Below are positions 42,301-54,300 of a stretch of DNA of 64,000 bases, in pieces (positions within the stretch are counted from its first letter, which is position 1; the number at the start of each line of letters is the position of its first letter). This stretch comes from Mactromeris polynyma (taxonomy: Eukaryota; Mollusca; Bivalvia; Venerida; Mactridae). The stretch spans positions 52,392,431-52,456,430 of the forward strand of contig JASFXZ010000002.1 of NCBI GenBank assembly GCA_032209605.1, written 5' to 3'. The translations under genes and the position numbers were made by a program. The notes under the pieces are model-generated. The model saw only the letters and a program-made list of their open reading frames with translations, was not told the origin of the DNA and did not search any database.

Positions 42301-45300
42301 GGGAATTAAAATATAATTATTTCTTCATAATGTCACTGTGTTGACACAGACAATTTTTAGTCGCGTTTTTAATGGAATTGAGTATATAATTTTTTTGAAA
42401 TCAGTTACCAATAATCCCCATTTGTCTGTTGGTTATCAAATCAAAATTTCAAGACACTTGTTTGGTATTATTGTAACACCTGAGAAAATTATTATTGTAA
42501 AATGTAGTATGAAACATATTATCAAAATCAATTTGAGTCCACTATTTTTAAGTTTTATACAGAATCCAATGTTCTTGGATAATTTTTATAACCTTTTTTC
42601 AACTTCTCTATGTGAATCTATTTGTTACAGATCAAGTACAATTGTTGAAACGAAAGATTGAAACCAATCAGACGGACAAAATGAAGGCAGAGAGACAAGG
42701 CCAGGAAGCACAGACTAAACTTGAAGTTCTGTCTAAATACTTCAAGGAGAAGGAGACAGAATTAACCAGGTAACAGTATTGTCCGTGTTCAATTATATTT
42801 TCATGTCGGCAAATAGCCATACATAGCTTATGTTATATAGTCATGTAATTATCCGACAATAAATAAATTTTGACTTGACTTGATATTTAACATACTTATA
42901 CTTTTTCAAAAGCATTGTACTACTTGGAAACAAATATAAATTAATCTTGATGTAAGCTTGTATCAACCTGCTTGTCACAATGCTTTTCATTTGAACTTGT
43001 ATCAAAGGCAATATTATGATACATAGATTTTTAATGATGAGTTTATATTTTACAGACAACTTGGTGAACAAGAGGTGCTTAAGAACCAAAATATCTCCAA
43101 ATTACAATCATCAGACAGCATTACACAGGAACTAGCCAAGGAGAATGATGTGTATAGGTAAGTGTTCTCTGTGTTGTTACAATCATCAGACAGCATTACA
43201 CAGGAACTAGCCAAGGAGAATGATGTGTATAGGTAAGTGTTCTCTGTGTTGTTACAATCATCAGACAGCATTACACAGGAACCTAGCCAAGGAGAATGGT
43301 GTGTATAGGTAAGTGGTCTCTGTGTTGTTACAATCATCAGACAGCATTACACAGGAACTAGCCAAGGAGAATGATGTGTATAGGTAAGTGGTCTCTGTGT
43401 TGTTACAATCATCAGACAGCATTACACAGGAACTAGCCAAGGAGAATGATGTGTATAGGTAAGTGGTCTCTGTGTTGTTACAATCATCAGACAGCATTAC
43501 ACAGGAACTAGCCAAGGAGAATGATGTGTATAGGTAAGTGGTCTCTGTGTTGTTACAATCATCAGACAGCATTACACAGGAACTAGCCAAGGGGAATGAT
43601 GTGTATAGGTAAGTGGTCTCTGTGTTGTTACAATCATCAGACAGCATTACACAGGAACTAGCCAAGGAGAATGATGTGTATAGGTAAGTGGTCTCTGTGT
43701 TGTTACAATCATCAGACAGCATTACACAGGAACTAGCCAAGGAGAATGATGTGTATAGGTAAGTGGTCTCTGTGTTGTTACAATCATCAGACAGCATTAC
43801 ACAGGAACTAGCCAAGGAGAATGGTGTGTATAGGTAAGTGGTCTCTGTGTTGTTACAATCATCAGACAGCATTACACAGGAACTAGCCAAGGAGAATGGT
43901 GTGTATAGGTAAGTGGTCTCTGTGTTGTTACAATCATCAGACAGCATTACACAGGAACTAGCCAAGGAGAATGGTGTGTATAGGTAAGTGGTCTCTGTGT
44001 TGTTACAATCATCAGACAGCATTACACAGGAACTAGCCAAGGAGAATGGTGTGTATAGGTAAGTGGTCTCTGTGTTGTTACAATCATCAGACAGCATTAC
44101 ACAGGAACTAGCCAAGGAGAATGATGTGTATAGGTAAGTGGTCTCTGTGTTGTTACAATCATCAGACAGCATTACACAGGAACTAGCCAAGGAGAATGAT
44201 GTGTATAGGTAAGTGGTCTCTGTGTTGTTACAATCATCAGACAGCATTACACAGGAACTAGCCAAGGGGAATGGTGTGTATAGGTAAGTGGTCTCTGTGT
44301 TGTTACAATCATCAGACAGCATTACACAGGAACTAGCCAAGGAGAATGATGTGTATAGGTAAGTGGTCTCTGTGTTGTTAATGTAGACACATTTTTCCTT
44401 GAGATATTTGAAGGCTTAATCATCTACACTTTGGAAATTCATTACTACTTCAGTAATAGATATAATTAAGAAGATTTTGTTTTTAAGCTGGACAACAAGT
44501 TAAATCTGTATTCTCAAGTAATGTTTTGCTGAATATGACAATTCATAGATGAAATGTTTGTAGTTTATTTACATATCTCAGTTCATGTAAAACATGACAA
44601 CATGACTACATGATATACAAAATACTAATACAATGGTAAAGAGGCAATAACAATTAGAAAATCAATGCATCATGCACAAGAAACACAATTGTATAATTCA
44701 TATATGATAAACTAATATTGCGGGAGAAGATGTTTTTATTCTTTTGTTTAAAATATGTATACAAGTAAAATATGTTATTTTCGGATGTTTCAAGTCTGGC
44801 ATTTATTTATTTAAATTTACAGATAATTTATTTAATGAGCACACAAAGTTTCCTAGTTTTTATTATGTTATTCCATGAGTAATTGTAATATGTTAGGGTG
44901 ACAATAAAAGGTTTTTGGGATGTATTTTATATACATGAACCAATATGAATGTAATAATTGAAACCAAATGAAGATATTGAACACTGATATACAATGTATA
45001 TACACTGCCCTCCAAAAGTTTCTTCACACTTGAATATTTTGAATTTCGTTACTTTTTCTTACAGAATTTCAAATAAAACATGTATGACCATGAAGTAAAA
45101 TATTTCATCCCACATTTTGGCAGCAGCATCAATCGGCCTGCATCCGAAACCAATGTATGTGTGTAACTGATTGATCTGACAAAGAAATAAGACAATTTGT
45201 TTCAGTTCAAATTTATAAATAATTCTACAGAAAATTATTGCTGTGTTAATTGCAATTGGAATTGTCGAAGTGTGAAGGAACTTTTGGAGGGCAGTGTATG

Positions 45301-48300
45301 TTTGACATTCATTGAGTTACTGCATTGAAAATTTCTCTAGATAAATATTTGATATTCTTCAGGCAACAAATAGACGATCTTAAAACAGAGATAACGAAGG
45401 CGGAGAGAGATTTCCGATCTCAGGTTAGTTTTATTGTCTTATTGGTATACATGAAATTATAAATGAGCGCTGCTATAGGATTTACAACCTCTTCTGTAAG
45501 TGACGTCATTTCAAGAAAAAGCAACATGTGATGTCACTATTTGCAAGCAGGAAACAATATTTACTCCATATGGTCACTTTGTTTTCATATTGCCATATGG
45601 GGCAAATATTGCTTACTGCCAGTACATGGTGACGTTTTCTGGAAATGACGTCAATTAAAGAAGATGTTGGAAATCGTACAACAACGCTCAAATTGAGATT
45701 ATCCTACTAATTTTATATATAATATACCGTCAATGTATGGTCTGATATTGGTTTAATGTAACCGTTTATTTTCAGTTCAGATGATAATTCTGTCTGTTGT
45801 AATAACATTGTCCAATACAATCATCACTGGGTCAGTTGTATACTGTACAGTACAACCCCATGTAAAGACCACCTCAATAAAAGACCATCTCAAAATTAAG
45901 AACACAATTTTCAAGTCCATTTTCACTGTTTTGCTCTTTATTCAACCTCAATATTATGACCAACTCAATACACCATACACGTGTCCGTCTCTTATCTTTT
46001 AGATTGCAGCTAATGAGAAAAAGGCTCATGAAAATTGGGTAAGTTTTCACTTGTGTTTTACATTTATGCATTAGTAATAGATATAAGGGTACTTATTGCC
46101 TCGAGTCAGGTTTAAAACTGCTAATTTTCTTTGTCCTATTCATATACACTGCCCTCCAAAAGTTCCTGCACACTTTGACAATTTTCCATTGCAATTAATG
46201 TATTTTCATATTTGTTTAACATCAGAATGCTTTTTAACGCATCAATAATTTTCTGTAGAATTATTTATAAATTTGTACTGAAACAAATTATCTTATTTTC
46301 TGTGTCAGATCAATCAGTTACACACATATTGGTTTCGTATGCAGGCCGATTGATGCTGCTGCCGAGATGTGCAAATTGTTAATTCTAAACTATCCATCAC
46401 AGAAGTGGGATGAATAATTTTACTTCATGGTCATACATGTTTTATTTGAAATTCTGTAAGAAAAAGTAACAAAATTCAAAATATTCATGTGTGAATGTTA
46501 GGAGGTTCAGTTTTAGACTGAGATAATCACTAGTTTATTGTTTAGAAGTTATTGTGTGGTCAGAATTACTACCTGTATAAATGTATTAGTGTTTGAAAAC
46601 TATTCTAGAAGATTTATATCAGGCAACACTCGAGGGGGTATAGTGTCATTGCAAGGCTAGGGTTGAACATGTATGTGTGCATATAGAAGGCTTTAAGGTT
46701 TCAAAGAACTAAGCAAAAGCTAATGTTTGAAGCTAGAATAACACCACATACGTTAGCTTTTAATTCTTTGAGATGCATCATGTTTTGTTTATATTTCAGA
46801 TTGCAACAAGAGCTGCTGAACGTGAATTGAAGGAATCCAGACACGAATGTGGAATGTTAAGACAAAAGTAATCCATTATGTATCAGTATTTGCCTTTTAT
46901 GTGCAGACTGTGTGTGGGGAAATGTCAGTTGACACGCTGCCGTATTGGATAAATTCTTGAATTAACTATTGAATCAATGTCACTTTGTTTTGCTGTTTTC
47001 GTATCTGTATTGTTAATGTTATTTGTAGGTTTTTATTAACTCTTTTATTTTATATTTGTTGTGAAACAAGTTTTTACAACTTATAACCATCACTCTCAAT
47101 GACTACTTCCTGGCTACCAACCAGTACTTGTGCCAAATTTACAGATTGTGAAGTTTGTGATCAAACTCCGCTCATTGCGGGACTTGAATTCACGACCTTC
47201 GGATCAGGAATGAGGCGCTCTACCCCTAGACCACTGCGCCTCCTGTATATTGGTAATTATTGCTTGCGCATGGTTGATAGCTATAAGTAATAATTCTATA
47301 TCTTTATTTATGGGGCTTAATACTCCACTGCATTGCTGATATACAAGGGACTGTCAAAAAGTTCCGTAATAATGTATACAACTATTCCTGAAACTTTTTG
47401 ACTGTCCCTCATGGTATTTCTGTTGGACTCGTCAGTTGGGTTACATTTGAAACATTACTTGTCTTTTGGTGATGTATTACTTTCCTATCTTCAGGCTAAC
47501 TGATCTTGAGAGAAAATTGATGCAAGGTCCGCCTCCAGGCTTGATTCGGCCAATCACACATCGAGCAATGCCTCCTCCAGGTATGACCTTGTGCTTAATC
47601 AAGAATCTTATTTGTATTAAGTTAATCTATTCATGTTTTTTGTTTTGATGTGATTTAAAACTTCAACAGGTAATTCTTGTTATTTTCCAGAAATTTAATG
47701 AAACTTGTTTTCCTCATACGCTCTAATCAATATTTAAAAAAACACCCACAAACCAAATTTCAAGTACATGTACTTACTTGTTAGCCACATGGTTTTGATA
47801 CATTTTCAGGTATTTTTAGGGTATTAAATAAATAGATGACTACAGTCAAGATCTTTTCTTCTGTATTGTTCTCATAGACAATGCATCCTTTGTTATGAAT
47901 GTTGAGTTATTACAAGCGTTTGTATTGTTAAATGATTTTACACAGTTATGTATTTTACATTATTGTTCAAGATTGTTCATGATTGACTACTATTATTATA
48001 CATGCTATTGTAGGTATGTTGAATGGACCACCTCCTCCCCCACCAGACAGACCAGGATCTAGAGGGTCAGTTCATGGACATGTAACACCAAGGCTTAGGT
48101 TGGCTTTACTAACTCACTAATATTGTCATGTATCTTAATAATGTGAGAATTTACCTGCTTAGTTCAAATATTCAGTTGTGTGTGCAGTATTTCCAATTTC
48201 CAATGCATATGCATTTTATTTTTTCCACTGTTGAAATTTAAACACAATATAGTTTAATCCACGCCTTTATCAAATGCCTGACGAATGTACTGGGAATGAT

Positions 48301-51300
48301 TATTCAGTTGCTGTGTTTATTTTTCATGTTGAGTTATATATTTCGATGAAGTTATCTTCCCATTAATTAGACAATGGTAACATAGCATTACACTGTATGT
48401 ATTGCTTTCACCAATTTCAACCATAAACTTTGTGGTTCAGACAAATTACATTTAGGTCACATTCTGACTTTACAGGCTAATATTGATGTGACAAATAAAA
48501 TCTACAATGCTCATGATAGATTTTCTCAAGCAACTTGAGCTGCGTACATAGTTGTACAGCATAAAAGATGTAACTTCACATGACACAACCAGTGATAATA
48601 CGTGGGTTTACTTATCGGTGACTGGTTACTGTATAAGTGAATCGTCTCAAATTGGCAATTCGCGAACTTTTCGACATGTGATATTATCCACTTATATAGT
48701 ACCAAAATTCCATAGAGCCAATTGTATCAACTTGTAGTTGCTATACCTAGAATGGTGTCTCTACAACTTGTAGTTGCTATACCTAGAATGGTGTCTCTAC
48801 AACTTGTAGTTGCTATACCTAGAATGGTGTCTCTACAACTTGCAGTTGCTATACCTAGAATGGTGTCTCTACAACTTGTAGTTGCTATACCTAGAATGGT
48901 GTCTCTACAACTTGTAGTTGCTATACCTAGAATGGTGTCTCTACAACTTGCAGTTGCTATACCTAGAATGGTGTCTCTACAACTTGTAGTTGCTATACCT
49001 AGAATGGTGTCTCTACAACTTGCAGTTGCTATACCTAGAATGGTGTCTCTACAACTTGTAGTTGCTATACCTAGAATGGTTTCTCTACAACTTGCAGTTG
49101 CTATACCTAGAATGGTGTCTCTACAACTTGTAGTTGCTATACCTAGAATGGTGTCTCTACAACTTGTAGTTGCTATACCTAGAATGGTGTCTCTACAACT
49201 TGTAGTTGCTATACCTAGAATGGTGTCTCTACAACTTGTAGTTGCTATACCTAGAATGGTGTCTCTACAACTTGTAGTTGCTATACCTAGAATGGTGTCT
49301 CTACAACTTGTAGTTGCTATACCTAGAATGGTGTCTCTACAACTTGTAGTTGCTATACCTAGAATGGTGTCCCTACAACTTGTAGTTGCTATACCTAGAA
49401 TGGTGTCTCTACAACTTGTAGTTGCTATACCTAGAATGGTGTCTCTACAACTTGTAGTTGCTATACCTAGAATGGTGTCTCTACAACTTGTAGTTGCTAT
49501 ACCTAGAATGGTGTCCCTACAACTTGTAGTTGCTATACCTAGAATGGTGTCTCTACAACTTGTAGTTGCTATACCTAGAATGGTGTCTCTACAACTTGTA
49601 GTTGCTATATCTAGAATGGTGTCTCTACAACTTGCAGTTGCTATACCTAGAATGGTGTCTCTTTTCTCTGTGTGTCTTACTTTGCTGCAGAAAATAGTGT
49701 CTAGATTAGTATTGGGATTTTGTTTTGTTTAAGGAAGCCAATTTCAGGACTAATAAGTAATAAGTACTTTGTAGCAAGATTTTATTCAATGAACGTATTT
49801 TAATGATGATTTATGATACAACATGTACTCACATTAACATTTCTCATAGACAGTGTGTATATGTCACTTGTATCTTACTGTAGAATATAGACTATATTGT
49901 ACATATATTCATATTGGTCTAATGGGGCACGTGGATTCTATTATTAGTAACCCAAAGTATGTTCATTATTATACATGTACTCAAAATAACTTACTATCTG
50001 AAGTCCATTTTGTATTTGGATATATATAAGTACTATTGTTTATGTTTTAATACAACATGTCTTCTTGCAAATCTTAAGAATCAGGAATTCCACACACTAT
50101 CATTGTACGATGTACTTACACACTATCATTGTACGATGTACTTACACACTATCATTGTACGATGTACTTACACACTATCTTTGTACGATGTACTTACACA
50201 CTATCATTGTATGATGTACTTACACACTATCATTGTATGATGTACTTACACACTTCCACACACTATCATTGTACGATGTACTTACACACTATCATTGTAC
50301 GATGTACTTACACACTTCCACACACTATCATTGTACGATGTACTTACACACTTGTAGCTATCAAATATCTGTCTGTAGAATATCATGTTTTATAGCTGCT
50401 TAGATGAATTATCACATATATAAAAAATTGTATGTAAAATACGTAATTGTTTGACATTTCCGTCATTTGAATGCCTCTAAAGTGAAATTACAGCTGTTAT
50501 TTAGTACATGTTTATTTTCTTTGATGTGTATTCATTGACTTAAATTACCTATATCTTCTGTGTTTCTTAAAGGCGTGTTCTTTCTGTAATTAAGTTATTA
50601 CAAGTACTTACCTGTGGTTATTTTCATTAAAATTATGTGTGATACATTTTGCTCTGAGCAGTACTTTTTGTATGTTTTCAATTGGGTTTATTTTGTTATT
50701 TTACAGAGATGATGATTACCGAGCATCGCCTGTTGGACCAGAAAGAATGCCACCACCAAATCGACGTCATCTTCCAGGACCTCCTGGAGCCAGACCTCCA
50801 CCACCTCCTCTAGATGCCATGTCACCTCCTCCATTTGCCATCCGACCGCCATTTCCACCAGACAGAAGGTCACCCCCTTCATTTGATAGATACCCTCCCG
50901 CACGTGGGCCACGGCCTCCTTTCCCACGGCCCCCTCCCCCTCATTTAAGAAGTCCCCCGCCTTCAGAGCATGATGATAGTATGCAGGGTAAGGGCTTCTC
51001 TGTTGTGTCTTGTCTCTTTCTTTGGAAATCTCAACAATTTTTTAAAGTTTTTATTACTTTTATTTGCCATGTGTGCTGAATGTTAGTACAGCTGTAGTGC
51101 AGGGTATATTTTGCTATCATTACACATTCTAAATTCGTATACTGAATTTGATATACAGTAAAACCTCAATGATAAGACCACCCTTGGGACTCTTGAAAAC
51201 TGGTCTTCTTATTGGATTGGTCTTAGTATTGAGGTTGAACAAATAGCAAAACTATGAAAATGGACTTGAAAATTGAGTTCTTAATTTCGAGGTGGTCTTA

Positions 51301-54300
51301 TTATTGAGGTTGTCTTTAGGTGAGGTTTTACTGTCTATACTAAATAAAGAAATTGTTGAGATGTTCACGTTCTTCTAATGCCTTGCTTTATATTTTAAAT
51401 ATGTCATTGATTTTGTTTGGTTTTGGGTGAAGGTTATTTTTATTACATACTTGGTATATCAGTAAACATGAGGTAAGATCAGGGATGTTAACGAATGGCA
51501 ATTTTGGTATTCTAATATTCGGTCAACCTTCCGAACATTGGACCTTCTTATTTAATAATAATGGTAGACGGACATTAGCCCCTAGGACATTTGCCACAAT
51601 GCTAAAATTTGCACATGCGGACATTTGCCCCATTCTGATATTGCACAGGCGGACATTTGCCCCATTCTGATATTGCACATGCGGACATTTGCCCCATTCT
51701 GATATTGCACAGGCGGACATTTGCCCCTATATTAGACCCTTCAACATAGGAAAAAGGGAATAGGAAATATATTGAATAGATATTTATTCCTTTATATTAA
51801 TTATATTATTATCATTTCAATAATAGGGAAAGTTTAATGCAATATATGCCTTAAAATGAATACTTAAATAAGTATTTCATAACTGTGTAACATGAAAGAA
51901 GTTTGGATCTAGTGATAATTAGTGTTAACTGATAATAACCTAAAATGAGAGAACTTAATTGGTACTTTGTATAATTGTAATCTTTTGAAGTTTGTTTGTG
52001 ATAATAAGTGTTCATTGTTATTGACAGAACTTTATATAAATTTGTTTTTAACGCATGTGCAAAGGTATGCTTTAATTATTGACACTGGTTACTCAATTTG
52101 TCAGAATGGGGCAAATGTCCGCCTGTGCAATATCAGACTGGGGCAAATGTCCGCCTATGCAATATCAGAAAGGGGCAAATGTCCGCATGTGCAATATCAG
52201 AATGGGGCAAATGTCCGCCTGTGCAATATCAGAATGGGGCAAATGTCCGCATGTGCAATATCAGACTGGGGCAAATGTCCGCCTATGCAATATCAGAAAG
52301 GGGCAAATGTCCGCATGTGCAATATCAGAATGGGGCAAATGTCCGCCTGTGCAATATCAGAATGGGGCAAATGTCCGCCTGTGCAATATCAGAATGGGGC
52401 AAATGTCCGCCTATGCAATATCAGAAAGGGGCAAATGTCCGCATGTGCAATATCAGAATGGGGCAAATGTCCGCCTGTGCAATATCAGAAAGGGGCAAAT
52501 GTCCGCATGTGCAATATCAGAATGGGGCAAATGTCCGCATGTGCAATATCAGAATGGGGCAAATGTCCGCATGTGCAATATCAGAATGGGGCAAATGTCC
52601 GCATGTGCAATATCAGAATGGGGCAAATGTCCGCATGTGCAAATTTTAGCATTGGGGCAAATGTCCTAGGGGCTAATGTCCTACATTCAATAATAATACA
52701 TTTGAAATTCGAAGTTTAACTCTGGGCTTAAGTTGTAAAAATCCTCAAGATTACTAATATTTTCATTGCCCAAGTGTCATCACCAGAGTGTTATATCTCT
52801 CTTGCCCCCAAATATACAACATGACATGTCAATTAACACCTGTAGATAATAGTTTAACACGTAAAATGCGATAATGCCCATCATTGAAATTGAATTCACT
52901 TGCATACAGCTTTTATATTGAAAATATGTATTTTATCGAATAATCGAATGCCCAATCAGTATTCTAATATTCGTTTGTATGTCTGAATATTCGAATATCC
53001 AAATATCCGTTGACATCCCTAGTTTTGGTCATACATGTAGGTGATGGTTGTTTGTACAAATAATACATTGAATGATCAATATCTACACTTATGTCCACTT
53101 TTGAGCCATTAAGATTTAAGAAATCTTCAAGAGAGCACTACCAGACTATTGTAGTCTTCTATTAGAGGACTGGTTTGATTAAGTACATGGATAGTCTGAG
53201 AGTTGATTGTACAGAGTGTTCATTTGTTTTCTAATGGCCTGCTAATTTTATAGATGATTTGTGAAATAAATATTTTGCTTAATTCATAATTAATTGTCAT
53301 TAAATGTAGATCTAAGATAAGAACTGAATCAAATTAAAGCCATTTGAGGAAGCTATTTCCCAGCTTTGTAGAGAGGAAGCTATTTCCCAGCTTTGTAGGG
53401 AGTGAAGAGGAAGCTATTTCCCAGCTTTGTAGAGAGTGAAGAGGAAGCTATTTCCCAGCTTTGTAGAGAGTGAAGAGGAAGCTATTTCCCAGCTTTGTAG
53501 AGAGTGAAGAGGAAGCTATTTCCCAGCTTTGTAGAGAGTGAAGAGGAAGCTATTTCCCAGCTTTGTAGAGAGTGAAGAGGAAGCTATTTCCCAGCTTTGT
53601 AGAGAGTGAAGAGGAAGCTATTTCCCAGCTTTGTAGAGAGTGAAGAGGAAGCTATTTCCCAGCTTTGTAGGGAGTGAAGAGGAAGCTATTTCCCAGCTTT
53701 GTAGAGAGGAAGCTATTTCCCAGCTTTGTAGAGAGTGAAGAGGAAGCTATTTCCCAGCTTTGTAGAGAGGAAGCTATTTCCCAGCTTTGTAGAGAGTGAA
53801 GAGGAAGCTATTTCCCAGCTTTGTAGAGAGGAAGCTATTTCCCAGCTTTGTAGAGAGTGAAGAGGAAGCTATTTCCCAGCTTTGTAGAGAGTGAAGAGGA
53901 AGCTATTTCCCAGCTTTGTAGAGAGGAAGCTATTTCCCAGCTTTGTAGAGAGGAAGCTATATCCCAGCTTTGTAGAGAGTGAAGAGGAAGCTATTTCCCA
54001 GCTTTGTAGAGAGTGAAGAGGAAGCTATTTCCCAGCTTTGTAGAGAGTGAAGAGGAAGCTATTTCCCAGCTTTGTAGAGAGGAAGCTATTTCCCAGCTTT
54101 GTAGAGAGGAAGCTATATCCCAGCTTTGTAGAGAGTGAAGAGGAAGCTATTTCCCAGCTTTGTAGAGAGTGAAGAGGAAGCTATTTCCCAGCTTTGTAGA
54201 GAGTGAAGAGGAAGCTATTTCCCAGCTTTGTAGAGAGGAAGCTATTTCCCAGCTTTGTAGAGAGTGAAGAGGAAGCTATTTCCCAGCTTTGTAGAGAGGA

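Noticed and set aside
42338..42661. 107-residue frame leading into exon 20
   Set aside because: Not in the frame of exon 20 and has no recognisable domain; intronic.
43261..44340. 359-residue minus-strand open frame
   Set aside because: It is the reverse of the 75-bp exon 21 array; 75 is a multiple of three and the unit lacks stops in that frame. No independent coding evidence.
48722..49732. 336-residue plus-strand open frame (VVAIPRMVSLQL repeats)
   Set aside because: Pure 36-bp minisatellite in intron 26, no splice-compatible link to MIA3 and no conserved sequence outside the repeat.
51967..52719. 250-residue Cys-containing repeat frame and overlapping frames
   Set aside because: The 32-bp unit is open in all three plus frames, so openness carries no coding information.
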